A stretch of DNA of 64,000 bases from DASWIG01 sp965371445 (lineage in GTDB: Bacteria > Acidobacteriota > Thermoanaerobaculia > Multivoradales > J023), in assembly GCA_965371445.1 (NCBI GenBank), contig CBDUYN010000013.1:36102-100101 (forward strand). The letters are read 5' to 3'. The position numbers and the translations under genes are program-made. Each line of letters starts with the position of its first letter. The first letter of the stretch is position 1. A model generated the notes under the pieces. The model did no database searches. It saw nothing but the letters and a program-made list of their open reading frames with translations, and was not told the origin of the DNA. Shown here piece after piece: positions 53,882 to 63,310 of the stretch.

Positions 53882-55918
53882 ATGACCGACGTCAAGAGCT
53901 ATGCCGAGCTGCGCCAGGAGGGGATCCGTCATCTCGAACGGCTGGCGGGCGGCCAGTGGACGGACTTCAACGCCCACGATCCCGGCATCACCCTCCTCGA
54001 ACAGATGTGCTACACCCTCACGGACCTCGCCTACCGGACCCGCTACGCCGTCCCCGACCTCCTGGCCAGCGGCAGCGTCTCAGGAAGCACCGACGTCTAC
54101 GACAGCCTCTTTGCCGCCGACGAGATCCTCACCACCGATCCGGTGACGCTCACCGACCTGCGCAAGCGGATCCTCGACGTCGACGGCGTCAAGAACGCCT
54201 GGATCGAACCGGTCACCACGCCGGAGGTCAAGCTCTACTACCATGCCGATCTCGCCGAGCTCTCCCAGGAGCCCGACGACCCGCTGGCCCCCGAGCCGGT
54301 CGAGCTCAAGGGCCTCTACCGGGTCCACGTCGAGCACTCCGACCTGGCGGACGTCGACGGCACCACGGTGCGCGCCAACGTCGGGAGTGCGGTCCACGCC
54401 CACCGCAACCTGTGCGAGGACGTGACCGAGATCCGGATCTTGGAGACCCAGGACGTCCATGTAGAGGCGTCGATCGAGATCGACCGGGTCGACGACGTCG
54501 ACGCGCTCCTGCTGGAGATCTTCGAACGCCTCGCCGGCCACGTCTCGCCGGCGATCCCCTTCGCGACGCTGGAGGAGAGGCTCGCCGCCGGCGCCACCTT
54601 CGACCAGGTCTTCGAAGGACCGCGGCTCGACAAGGGCTTCGTCGACGACGAGGCACTGGCGGCGGCGACGCGCCGCACGCGCCTCAACACGTCCGACATG
54701 ATCCACCTGCTCATGGACATACCCGGCGTGCGCGCTGTCAGCCGGCTGGGCCTGGCAGTGACCGACGGCGCGCTCGAGGACTGGTCGCTCGAGCTCGACG
54801 CGAGCAGCACTCCGCGCCTCGACCTCGAGACCTCGACGATCACCCTGGTGCGCGAAGGCATCCCGGTGGGCGTCGACCTCGTCGGCGTGATGGCGACCTT
54901 CGAGGCGCGGGCGAAGCAGGCGAGCGCCGCGCGCGGCGTCGGCGAGCCCCTGATGCCGGCTCCGGGGCGCGATCGCCAGGTGGCGCGCTACCACTCCGTC
55001 CAGCACGACCTGCCGGCGCTCTTCGGCGTCGGTGCGCTGGGTCTGCCGGCCTCGGCCTCGCCCGAGCGCCAGGCCCGGGCCCGGCAGCTCAAGGCCTACC
55101 TGGCGCTCTTCGACCAGCTGCTGGCCAACGCCTTCGCGCAGCTCGCCCACGTCAGGGACCTCTTCTCGTTCCACGGCGACGAGCTGGCGACCCATGCCGT
55201 CGGCGGCCCCGGCGACGACGGTTTCGGCATGGACGAGATCCGCGCCGCCGAGTACCAGGCACAGCTCGAGGCCGTCACCGGCGCCTCGTTCGGCACCTCG
55301 TTCGAGCACCGCAACCGCTTTCTGAATCACCTGCTGTCGCGCTTCGCCGAGCAGATGACCGACTACTCCATGGTGCTGCGCGACGCCATGCCGGCAGGCG
55401 AGACGGCCACGGCCGCCGAGAGGCTGGCACGCGACAAGCAACGCTTGCTGCGGCGCTTCCCCAGGATCTCGAGCGCCAGGGGAACGGCCTTCGACTATCT
55501 CCGCGACAACAGCTCGGAGGACAGTAGCTCGGGGGACAGCAGCTCGGGGCTCGAAGAACGCCTGCGCCTCAAGCTGGGCCTGGCCGACGACGAGCCCCTG
55601 CTGCTCGTGGAGCACATCCTCCTGCGCCCGATAGAGGGTGACGACTCTCAGACCGTGCCGTTGCTCACCGCCGCCTCTAGCCGGGACCCGTACTCGCTGC
55701 AGGTCACTGCCGTACTTCTCGACGAGCCGGGTCGCATGCAGCAGCCGGCCTTCCGGCAGTTCGTCGAGTCGACCCTGCGCGCCGAAACGCCGGCCCACCT
55801 GGTGCTCTACGTCCTTTGGCTCGTGAGCGCCGACTTCGACGCCCTGTCGTCGGCTTACACCACCTGGGTCGACAAGCGCCGGGCCTACTGGACGGCGCGG
55901 CTCGGCGTGACCTCTTAG
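53882..55918 (+). CDS. Baseplate-J-like / contractile-injection-associated protein
   Basis: 678 residues from ATG 53882 (GGAG seven bases upstream). The N-terminus has the motif WTDFNAHDPGITLLEQMCY followed by TLTDLAYRTRY, which I associate with baseplate-J-like proteins of tail-derived injection systems. Later parts include LRKRILDVDGVKNAWIEPV and DMIHLLMDIPGVRAVSRLGL, repeated interaction-type domains, a Ser-rich linker (NSSEDSSSGDSSSG) and LLLVEHILLRPIEGDD. It is cytoplasmic with no signal. It directly follows the fibre genes and precedes another unrecognised gene. No sheath, tube or AAA+ recycling gene is in the window, so membership of a full system is inference. Confidence 0.55.
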   Translation: MTDVKSYAELRQEGIRHLERLAGGQWTDFNAHDPGITLLEQMCYTLTDLAYRTRYAVPDLLASGSVSGSTDVYDSLFAADEILTTDPVTLTDLRKRILDVDGVKNAWIEPVTTPEVKLYYHADLAELSQEPDDPLAPEPVELKGLYRVHVEHSDLADVDGTTVRANVGSAVHAHRNLCEDVTEIRILETQDVHVEASIEIDRVDDVDALLLEIFERLAGHVSPAIPFATLEERLAAGATFDQVFEGPRLDKGFVDDEALAAATRRTRLNTSDMIHLLMDIPGVRAVSRLGLAVTDGALEDWSLELDASSTPRLDLETSTITLVREGIPVGVDLVGVMATFEARAKQASAARGVGEPLMPAPGRDRQVARYHSVQHDLPALFGVGALGLPASASPERQARARQLKAYLALFDQLLANAFAQLAHVRDLFSFHGDELATHAVGGPGDDGFGMDEIRAAEYQAQLEAVTGASFGTSFEHRNRFLNHLLSRFAEQMTDYSMVLRDAMPAGETATAAERLARDKQRLLRRFPRISSARGTAFDYLRDNSSEDSSSGDSSSGLEERLRLKLGLADDEPLLLVEHILLRPIEGDDSQTVPLLTAASSRDPYSLQVTAVLLDEPGRMQQPAFRQFVESTLRAETPAHLVLYVLWLVSADFDALSSAYTTWVDKRRAYWTARLGVTS

Positions 55919-55930
55919 GAGCCCCCGACC

Positions 55931-57526
55931 ATGAGCACGACTACCGATCCCGATCCCGTCAGGCGCCGCCAGATGGAGCTGCGCAGCGCCCGCGACCAGC
56001 TCGTCGACCTGCTGGGATTCGGCCTGACCCTGCCGCTCCAGGACCTCGTCGTTCACGACGAGAGCCTGACGGTGCCGGTGGGCGACGTCGCCATCGCTCC
56101 GATCGATCCCGGCCAGACCGACGTACAGTACGAGCTGCGCGACCCGAACGGCGCCATCGTAGGGGCGAGCCTGGACGGCACCGGCGGCGCCACCGATCTC
56201 GTGACCCCGGCCATCATCGCGGACATCACCTTCGACGTCGTGGCCACGAAGAAGCTCGACGTCGGGAGGACGGCGGTCCTCCACGAGTCGGCGAGCGTCA
56301 AGGTCGGACTCGATCGCTTGCTCGCCACCCGCATCGTCGCCGATCCCCTGGACTCGGCCCTCGACGCGCCCGCCGACGACCATCCTCGGATCGTCGACTG
56401 GGGCAGCCGGGTCCAGGTCACGATCGTCGACGCCCAGGAGGGCGTCGACTACAAGCTGCTCGACCTGACGGGCGTCTCGCTGGTCGACGGCCAGGGCAAC
56501 GAGGTGACCGACCCGACCGGCCTCGGGACCACGATCTCCGAGCAGGACGTCGTGGGACTCGGCACCGGCCAGAGCACCGACCTCTACATCGCGGCCGTGC
56601 AGGAAGACATCCTGGTCGGCGTCGCCGGCATCAAGACCTTCGATCCGGCGACCGAAATCCCGGACATGGTCACGCTCCTCGACCTGAAGCTGCCGCTCAA
56701 GGTGCGGGCCGACTCGGCCCTGGCGGCGACGATCGATCCGATCGTCGACCATGGAGCCGACGCGACGGTCACTCTCGTCGCCACTCAGGCCAGCGCGTCC
56801 TATCAGCTCTATGCACGGCCGCTCGACGACCGCGAGTTCATCTACGGCGTCACCGCGGCCGACGTCCTGGGGCTCGCCGTCCCCGGCGAGGAAGACGCCC
56901 GGATCCCGGCTCCGGACTGGTGGACGCTGCACTGGCCGGTGGCTCCCCCCGCCGGCTTCACCGCCGTCGGCGGCGCGCAACCGGGCACCGGCGGTGACGT
57001 CCCGGTGGTCTTCTCGACGGTCGACGAGGACCATCTCGTCATCGTCCAGGCTAAAAAGGAGCACGCCGTGGACCTGGACGACGCGGCGGCGGGCACGATC
57101 GCCTCGCACATCCAGCTCCAGCCCTTCCTGCTGCTGCTGGTGCGGCCACAAACCGCGCCCCCTGTCGGCGGTGCCACCCACTTCGGCAAAGGGGGCCTTC
57201 GATTCGGTGAGATAGCTTTCGTCCGGTCCGACGACGGCGCCGAAAGGAAGATAGAAGAGGGGGCCGTCGGGGATGACGAGGAGGCATACAGGGTTCCGGC
57301 GAGGTTCGCCATCGACTTCAAGGTGTCGGGATGCGCGGCAGCGAGCTCCCGACGTCGGATCGCCAAGACCTCCTCTCCCATCTCCCGCGCTCCTTGGAAA
57401 TCCCCCTTCGCTTTCAGGGTGACGGCGAGGTTCGCCATCGTCGTCAAGGTGTCGGGATGCACGGCACCGAGCTCCCGACGTCGGATCGCCAAGACCTCCT
57501 CTTCAATCTCCCGCGCTTGTGCGTAG
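55931..57526 (+). CDS. Unrecognised protein downstream of the baseplate-like gene; 3' end replaced
   Basis: The frame has 531 codons from ATG 55931 (AGGAG eight bases upstream). Residues 1-~420 are an acidic, beta-rich protein with repeated Ig-like stretches (VQYELRDPNGAIVGASLDGT, VDYKLLDLTGVSLVDGQGNE, ASYQLYARPLDDREF), pointing to a multi-domain structural or adhesive protein. From about 57240 the translation becomes Arg/Ser-rich and repetitive (KVSGCAAASSRRRIAKTSS twice) because it is the antisense of a TPR gene fragment. The real C-terminus was probably lost at a junction near 57.2-57.3 kb. Confidence 0.55.
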   Translation: MSTTTDPDPVRRRQMELRSARDQLVDLLGFGLTLPLQDLVVHDESLTVPVGDVAIAPIDPGQTDVQYELRDPNGAIVGASLDGTGGATDLVTPAIIADITFDVVATKKLDVGRTAVLHESASVKVGLDRLLATRIVADPLDSALDAPADDHPRIVDWGSRVQVTIVDAQEGVDYKLLDLTGVSLVDGQGNEVTDPTGLGTTISEQDVVGLGTGQSTDLYIAAVQEDILVGVAGIKTFDPATEIPDMVTLLDLKLPLKVRADSALAATIDPIVDHGADATVTLVATQASASYQLYARPLDDREFIYGVTAADVLGLAVPGEEDARIPAPDWWTLHWPVAPPAGFTAVGGAQPGTGGDVPVVFSTVDEDHLVIVQAKKEHAVDLDDAAAGTIASHIQLQPFLLLLVRPQTAPPVGGATHFGKGGLRFGEIAFVRSDDGAERKIEEGAVGDDEEAYRVPARFAIDFKVSGCAAASSRRRIAKTSSPISRAPWKSPFAFRVTARFAIVVKVSGCTAPSSRRRIAKTSSSISRACA

Positions 57527-57624
57527 GCTCCGGCTTCGCAGAGCTTGGTGGCGGCGGACATCATCACGTCCAACGTCAAGGAGTGCTCAGGCCCAAGCTC
57601 CGCCTTGACGGTATCAACGAGCAT
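57285..57624 (-). pseudogene. TPR protein fragment (kinesin-light-chain-like repeats)
   Basis: ATG 57624, preceded by AAGGAG at nine bases, opens MLVDTVKAELGPEHSLTLDV and then two near-identical TPRs (AREIEEEVLAIRRRELGAVH-PDTL and AREMGEEVLAIRRRELAAAH-PDTL). Homology stops around LAGTLYA near 57.29 kb. The frame then runs to 56842 as antisense of the 55931 gene, so the end is chimeric. Such TPR arrays usually belong to CHAT or protein-kinase fusions. Confidence 0.6.
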
Positions 57625-57661
57625 CCGAAGATACTCCTTCTCGTCCGTGGCTCCCTAAGCC

Positions 57662-57775
57662 ATGACGTCTTCGGCGATCTTCGACGCCTGGAACCAGGGC
57701 GAGGCCGAGGCCCTCGACCGCCTCATGGACGCCGTCCAGGAGGAGCTGCGCACGGTACCTCTTCGATCGTCTTGA
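57662..57775 (+). pseudogene. ECF sigma factor, N-terminal fragment
   Basis: A 37-residue frame MTSSAIFDAWNQGEAEALDR followed by LMDAVQEELRTV matches the start of acidobacterial-type ECF sigma factors (AWxxGDxxALDRLMPxVYxELR). It stops soon after; the DNA-binding regions are absent. No other gene is supported in 57776-57967. Confidence 0.5.
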
Positions 57776-57967
57776 TCCTGCAGGCGTCCTTCACATGGCG
57801 CGTGAGGAGTTGGCAAGCTTCGACGGAGTCGGCCCCGGGGCGACGAACCGCTCGCCATCCTGAGCGGATGTCCTCAGGAGGCAGCCGTCCTTTGGGCGAC
57901 GCGCCGGCGACAGCCTGTCGATGACCCCTGCTTGCGCAGGAAGTGACGTGGCCGCGCTCCGACACGC

Positions 57968-60900
57968 TCAGCTGAAGGGCTCCGCCCGCTTGACGAGGGC
58001 CTCCAAACCGTCCTCGTCGGGATCGAGCGGCGTGCCGGGATGGATGACTCGCGCCGTGCAGCGCTCGGCCGCCAGGACGATCTGCTTGAAGGTTCCGGCC
58101 TTGGCGTCCTTGACGTAGGCCTTCTTCTCCTCGTCGTAGGCAAAGAGCTTCGGATTGACGTGGATGCACTCGTCGCAGCTGGTGCAGAGGTCCGTGTCGA
58201 TGTAGGGCTCGACGCCGTCGACCTCCGCCACCGCGGCCGGAGCCTTGGCCAGCGCCGGGGCCGCGACGGCCGCCGGGGCCGGCGCCGCCGCCATCGCCGC
58301 CATGGTCGCCGTCAGATCAGGCATCGCGCCGGCCGCCGGCGCCTCGCCGCTGACCAGGGCTTCGGCGATGCGCCGCGTGATCTCCGCCGGATAGCTGGCC
58401 TTGAGCTGGGCGATCTGCGCCTCGTACTGCTCGGCCAGGACCTTCAGCTTCTCCTCGTACTCGCGGGCGAGGGGCTTCGTGATCGTCTTCTTTACGCGCT
58501 CGTCCACCTTGAGGCCCGCGAGCTCGCGCAGCTCGTTCCAGTGGGCCAGGCGTTCCTCGGCAAGCTCGACCATCTCTGTGGAGGCCGAGAGCCGTCCGAG
58601 CTTGCCGTCGCCGGCCTTGACGTAGATGAAAGGCGTTCGGCCCTCGCGCTGCTCGGCGCTCATCGCCACGTACTCGTGGAACGGCACCTGCGAGTCGTGC
58701 CACGCCGAAGGCTTGAGACGCTTGAAATGGCGCCCGAAGCGCGGCTCGGTGGCCGCCCAGTCGGCGATCGTCAGCGGCAGCGTCATCGACTGCTTGGCGC
58801 CCTCGTCGTCGACGTACTCCAGCTCATAGGTCGGCCAGACGTCTTCGACCGCCGGGTTCCCCTCCAGGTCCAGGCGCTCGGCAAAGGTCTCGCCGGCGTC
58901 GGGGTCGTAGACGAGATAGGGGAAAGCGCGGCTCTCGAGTGCCAGCTTCGCCGCCGTCACCGAGCCCGAATCCGGGATGCCGTGCTCGGCCTGGCACGGG
59001 GTGTAGAGGTTGAAAAGCGCCGGGCGCCGCGAATTGAGCCCTCGCAAGACACCACCCAGCAAGTGCGCCGGCACCGCCTGTGAGGACTGCAGGACGTAGG
59101 TGTTGCGGTGCGCCATGGCGATCAGGGACATCTCCTTGCGGTTCTCCTCCTTGCCGTGGTGCGCCGCGCCGTAGGCCGCCATGTCGGAGATCTGGCCGTG
59201 GAAGCCGCTCGTGCAGGCCTGGCCGCCGGTGTTCGAGTACACCTGGGTGTCGAGCACCACGACCCGGATCGGCTTGCCCGAGGCCATGAGCCGCGAGACG
59301 TTCTGGAAGCCGATGTCGAGCATCGCGCCGTCGCCGCCGATCGCCAGCACCGGCGGACACAGCCGCATCTCCTCGTCGGAAAAGGTGCGCCAGTCAAAAG
59401 CCTCGAAAAAGCGCTCGTGCACAGCCGGGTCGTAGCTGTCCAGGAGCTCCAGCTCGGCTTTCCGGACCGCGGTGAAGCCGTCGGCCATCTTTCTCATCAT
59501 GCCTTCAAAGATACCGATCGCGACCGACGGGGCGTCCTGAAAAAGGTGGTTCGCCCAGGGATAGGGGTAGGGGTTGAAGGGGTAGGTCGAGCCCCAGACC
59601 GACGAGCAGCCGGTCGAGTTCGAGATGCCAAGCGCCGCGCGGCCGCGGCCGCTCGGACCCGACGTGTAGCGCCAGTGCAGGTCCTTCAAGGCCTTCAAGA
59701 CCTGCGAGATCCGCTTCAGGCGCGCCCGCTCCTCGGCGTTGACCTCCAGGTCGACGTGGAGGGCACCGGTCTCGGCCACCTGCTCCAGGTCGGTCGTCAC
59801 GATCACCAGCCCCGCGGCCTTGCGCTCGAGGTCCTTGATCAAGCCCGCCAGCCGCTCGAGGAATGCCGCCGTCCGCGGCCGCATCGCCGCCTCGATCGCC
59901 GAGACGATCAGATGCACGCCCGTTTTTTCGCCGCAGCCCATGCAGGAGCCGTCGCCACCGACCATCGACTGGAAGGTCTCTTTCTTGAGCATCAGCGTGT
60001 GCAGCACGCCGATCCCTTCGTCGAGGTTCGAGACCTGGAGGAAGCGGTCCGGCGTGTCGGGCAGCGTCTGCCAGAAGCGCCAGCCGTCACGCAGCTTCTC
60101 GACCACCTCCTCGTCCTGCTTGATCGTCACCAGCGCCTCGTCGGGACAGACCTCGACACAGAGGTTGCAGCCCTTGCAGGCGTAGGGGTTGATGGTCACC
60201 GAAAGCAGCCCCCCGGAGTCCTCTTCACGCCGCTCGGGCACGGTGAAAAACGGTACCGTACGGGCGACCGGGAAGTCCGTCAGGACCGCAGCGACCTGGT
60301 CGACCTGGGCGCCCAGGGCGGAGCGCTCCTCATCACCGATCGACAGCTCCGGCGCCAGCTTGTCGTAGGCGCGGACGAAGACGTTCGCGAAGCTCTTGAA
60401 TTCGGTCTCGCGCAGCAGCTCCCGCGCGGTCCGGGCGAGCTCGGGGATCAGGTTCGTCAGATGCGGGCTCGCCGAGCCGTTGGTCGCCTTGCGCACCGCG
60501 CCGGCGAGAAGGTCCTGGACCTCGGAGACGAGGCCTGGGATCGCCGCGTCGGGACACTGGGTCCAGCACTGGCCGCAGCCCGTGCACTTCTCGGCGACGA
60601 ATTCCGGCACCTCGAAGCGGATGCCGGTCATGTCGCGCAGCACGCCGGTGGCCGCCGGGATCGCCGAGAGGGCCGCGAAGGGGTCGGCGATCGGGTCGCT
60701 GCTCTCGGCGTAGGTCGAGCAGACCTGGCCCATGAAGCGCATCGGATCGGCGATGCCCTCGGACGTGTGGGTCTCCTCCGAGAGGTACCACGGCGCCTCG
60801 AGGGCCTTCTTGGCCTTTTCCTCGGCGTTGTCTTTCATCTCGGCCCAGTCGAGCTCACGGACCTCGTCGTAGCCGCGGCGGATCACCCGCAGGTTGTCCT

Positions 60901-62938
60901 CGACGACCTTGGGTCCACGGTGTCCGAACTTCTTCTGCAGCTGCCTGGTGATGGCGTCGAAAAGGCGCTTCTCGCCCAGCTTCTCGCGCTCCATGATCGG
61001 CGAGGTCTTGAAAAACGCCCCCTGGAACGCCGTGCCCTGCATGCGGAACTGCAAGTCGGGCGAGTCGGTCTCGGCGCGGGCGATGGCAAACGCGTCGATG
61101 AAGAAGACGCGGACCTTGCGCTGCCGGACGACCTTTTGGATCCAGGACGGCAACGCCTGCCACAGCTCCTCGGCGGTGCCGTCGTGCTGGATCACAAAAG
61201 TCCCCTCCTCGCTCAGGCCGGCCAGGGGGTTCGAATGCTTGAAGACGTTCGGATCCGGCGAGAGAACGACGTCGACGTGTTTCAGCTCGCAGTTCGTGCG
61301 GATCGGCTCGTGGGCGAAAACGCTGAAGAACGTCGTCGGCTGACCTTTCTTTTCCGAGCCGTACTTGGGATTGGATTTGACCTGCATCCCCAGGAGGTCG
61401 AAAAGCGTCATCGTCAGGTTCTTGCCCATCGTCATGGCACCCCAGCCGCCCACGGAGTGGATGCGCACGGCGAGCGCTCCTGCGGGCTGGAGGTTGACGT
61501 TGGGCGCCGGCTTCAAGGCCATCTCCCGGACCTCGGGGTAGACCTCGGCGATGTTTTCTTGCCAGTCTTCGAGGCTGGCGGAGGAGAGCTCGGCGGGACG
61601 GATGAACTCGACGCCGAGGTAAAACACCCGGCGGTGTCCGCCCTCGGGGAGCATGTTCTCGACCGCGGCGATCAGGTCGCCGGGTTGGAGGTCGCGGCTG
61701 CCGAGGCCGAAACAGCCGCTGTAGAAGTCGGGCACCTCCTCAGCGGTCAGGACCTCGACCGACGGATAGGGCACCTTGCCGTTGCCGGAGCGGTGGTTCT
61801 CGACCGCCTTGGCCATCGTCGAGCGGATCTCGCGCAAGAGTGGCGGATCGACGGCGAGGGGCTGGTCGAGCCTCTCCAGCACCGCCGCGGCGCGCTTGCC
61901 GCGCAAGAGCTGCGAGACCAGGTCGGCCGGGAAGGGACGGAACATCGTCAGGTTCAAGACGCCGACCTTCACACCAAGCTGGCGCAGGTGGTCGGCCACC
62001 GCCTCGGCGTTCGGCACCACCGACCCCTGGCCGACGATGACGTATTCCGCGTCGTCGAGGAGATACCCCGTGACGCGGCGGTAGTCGCGGCCGGTCAGCG
62101 CCGCGTACTCGGCCATCGCCTGGTCGGTGAGCTCGGCGACGTGGTCAAAAAAGAAGGGCCGTTGCGCGGCCACGCCCTGGGCGTAGCTCTCCTGGTTTTG
62201 GACCACGCCGAGCATCGCCGGGTTGTCGTAGTCGAACATCTCCGGGATGCGGCGGCGCGTCTCGCCGAAGACGAGGCGCTGCGCCGGCGTCGGCGACTCA
62301 ATGACGTCGGACGAGTCGCCCAGGTACTCGCGGACGAGCTCGGGCTCGGGGAGCCTGACCGACTCGATGACGTGGCTCGTCAGGAAGCCGTCCTGGGCGC
62401 AGACGCCGGGGGTGAGCGAGAGCTCGGCGACGCGGTGGGCGATCAGGTTCAAATCCGCCGCTTCCTGGGCGTCCTTGGCGAAGAGCTGAAAGAAGCCCGT
62501 GTCGTCGATGGCGTGATAGTCGTCGTGTCCGGCGTGGACGTTCAGGGCATGCTTGGTCATCGCCCGGCAGGCCATGTTGAGCACGTAGGTGAGACGCTTG
62601 CCGACGGCGGCGTAGAGCGACTCGTGCATGTAGGCGATGCCCTGGCCCGAGGAGAAGTTGGCCGAGCGCATGCCGACCATCGACATGCCGGCAGTGACGC
62701 CGGCGGCGGCGTGCTCGCCCTCGGGCTCGAAGAAGATGAGGCGCCTTCCGTTGACGTTCAGCTTGCCTTCGGCCGCCGCCACGGCCCAGCCCTCGCCCAT
62801 CTGGGTCGAGGGGGTGATGGGATAGGCGCCGGCCGCTTCCGACGCCGCGGTCTCCATCTCGACGATGGCAGCCGTACCGTCGAGCGCTTCGGGGACGCCT
62901 GGGTACTTGGGTTGTGTCGTCTGCTCAGTTGCGCTCAT
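57968..62938 (-). CDS. nifJ: Pyruvate:ferredoxin (flavodoxin) oxidoreductase, enlarged
   Basis: About 1656 residues from ATG 62938 (GGAG five bases upstream; an in-frame TTG at 62959 is less likely). Typical enzymes are ~1170-1200 residues. Intact parts are YPITPSTQMGEGWA (substrate-site Thr), the domain III gamma region, two ferredoxin clusters (CTGCGQCWTQCP, CKGCNLCVEVCPDEAL), CMGCGEKTG, and thiamine-diphosphate motifs IGGDGAMLDIG and VLDTQVYSNTGGQ. The extra length comes from a long insert between cluster motifs and from a C-terminal addition: a coiled region, an Ala/Pro linker and a further ferredoxin-like domain (LCTSCDECIHVNP, later ERCTARVIHPGTP). It oxidises pyruvate with CoA to acetyl-CoA, CO2 and reduced ferredoxin. 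It lies 27 bases after a small gene sharing its leader. Confidence 0.95.
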   Translation of the reverse strand: MSATEQTTQPKYPGVPEALDGTAAIVEMETAASEAAGAYPITPSTQMGEGWAVAAAEGKLNVNGRRLIFFEPEGEHAAAGVTAGMSMVGMRSANFSSGQGIAYMHESLYAAVGKRLTYVLNMACRAMTKHALNVHAGHDDYHAIDDTGFFQLFAKDAQEAADLNLIAHRVAELSLTPGVCAQDGFLTSHVIESVRLPEPELVREYLGDSSDVIESPTPAQRLVFGETRRRIPEMFDYDNPAMLGVVQNQESYAQGVAAQRPFFFDHVAELTDQAMAEYAALTGRDYRRVTGYLLDDAEYVIVGQGSVVPNAEAVADHLRQLGVKVGVLNLTMFRPFPADLVSQLLRGKRAAAVLERLDQPLAVDPPLLREIRSTMAKAVENHRSGNGKVPYPSVEVLTAEEVPDFYSGCFGLGSRDLQPGDLIAAVENMLPEGGHRRVFYLGVEFIRPAELSSASLEDWQENIAEVYPEVREMALKPAPNVNLQPAGALAVRIHSVGGWGAMTMGKNLTMTLFDLLGMQVKSNPKYGSEKKGQPTTFFSVFAHEPIRTNCELKHVDVVLSPDPNVFKHSNPLAGLSEEGTFVIQHDGTAEELWQALPSWIQKVVRQRKVRVFFIDAFAIARAETDSPDLQFRMQGTAFQGAFFKTSPIMEREKLGEKRLFDAITRQLQKKFGHRGPKVVEDNLRVIRRGYDEVRELDWAEMKDNAEEKAKKALEAPWYLSEETHTSEGIADPMRFMGQVCSTYAESSDPIADPFAALSAIPAATGVLRDMTGIRFEVPEFVAEKCTGCGQCWTQCPDAAIPGLVSEVQDLLAGAVRKATNGSASPHLTNLIPELARTARELLRETEFKSFANVFVRAYDKLAPELSIGDEERSALGAQVDQVAAVLTDFPVARTVPFFTVPERREEDSGGLLSVTINPYACKGCNLCVEVCPDEALVTIKQDEEVVEKLRDGWRFWQTLPDTPDRFLQVSNLDEGIGVLHTLMLKKETFQSMVGGDGSCMGCGEKTGVHLIVSAIEAAMRPRTAAFLERLAGLIKDLERKAAGLVIVTTDLEQVAETGALHVDLEVNAEERARLKRISQVLKALKDLHWRYTSGPSGRGRAALGISNSTGCSSVWGSTYPFNPYPYPWANHLFQDAPSVAIGIFEGMMRKMADGFTAVRKAELELLDSYDPAVHERFFEAFDWRTFSDEEMRLCPPVLAIGGDGAMLDIGFQNVSRLMASGKPIRVVVLDTQVYSNTGGQACTSGFHGQISDMAAYGAAHHGKEENRKEMSLIAMAHRNTYVLQSSQAVPAHLLGGVLRGLNSRRPALFNLYTPCQAEHGIPDSGSVTAAKLALESRAFPYLVYDPDAGETFAERLDLEGNPAVEDVWPTYELEYVDDEGAKQSMTLPLTIADWAATEPRFGRHFKRLKPSAWHDSQVPFHEYVAMSAEQREGRTPFIYVKAGDGKLGRLSASTEMVELAEERLAHWNELRELAGLKVDERVKKTITKPLAREYEEKLKVLAEQYEAQIAQLKASYPAEITRRIAEALVSGEAPAAGAMPDLTATMAAMAAAPAPAAVAAPALAKAPAAVAEVDGVEPYIDTDLCTSCDECIHVNPKLFAYDEEKKAYVKDAKAGTFKQIVLAAERCTARVIHPGTPLDPDEDGLEALVKRAEPFS

Positions 62939-62965
62939 TGGGCTCCATCCTTCCAGCAAATCGGC

Positions 62966-63310
62966 TCAGATCTCCGTCCTGGGAGTCTTGCCAGCCGCGT
63001 AGAGCCTCAGAAGCTCCACGGCCAGACAGGTAACGCGCTCGTCGGCAGCGAGCGTCGAGGGTTGGTCCAGGGTCTGGGGATTGGCGTACCGGTAGAGCGT
63101 CGCCGCGACTTCCTCGACGTCCCGGCCCCGAAACCTCGCCAGGGGCGAGGTTGGCAGACGACGGAACGTCGACGCGTCGAGTCCGAGGAGAGCGGCGGTC
63201 AGCCGCTCGACGGCCTCGCGGTCGCGTTGTCCGTCGTCCGCCTCTGGGGCGGCGCCTTCGGCTGCGTTGTCGTCAGGAATAGCGGACTCTGCGTTCTTCG
63301 TAGCCTGCAT
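62966..63310 (-). CDS. Small hypothetical protein before nifJ
   Basis: 114 residues from ATG 63310 behind a strong GGGGGAG site. The first ~20 residues (MQATKNAESAIPDDNAAEGA) resemble the start of the PFOR-like protein at 46139 (MQATKTAEHVISNDDGPAGA). The rest is helical and charged with no known domain (RLTAALLGLDASTFRRLPTS, AVELLRLYAAGKT). It is co-directional with nifJ, so it may be an accessory or regulatory protein of the oxidoreductase. A longer frame from 63379 lies inside the leader and is less likely. Confidence 0.65.
   Translation of the reverse strand: MQATKNAESAIPDDNAAEGAAPEADDGQRDREAVERLTAALLGLDASTFRRLPTSPLARFRGRDVEEVAATLYRYANPQTLDQPSTLAADERVTCLAVELLRLYAAGKTPRTEI

Noticed and set aside
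54080..57181. 1033-codon leftward frame opposite the baseplate-like gene
   Set aside because: Shadow frame; the composition (Asp/Arg/Val/Gly repeats) reflects GC-rich third positions on the other strand.
57655..57858. Leftward frame upstream of the TPR fragment as the true start of a TPR gene with a nonsense TAG
   Set aside because: The segment is antisense to a recognisable ECF sigma N-terminus (57662-57775), and the TPR frame has its own AAGGAG-ATG start at 57624.
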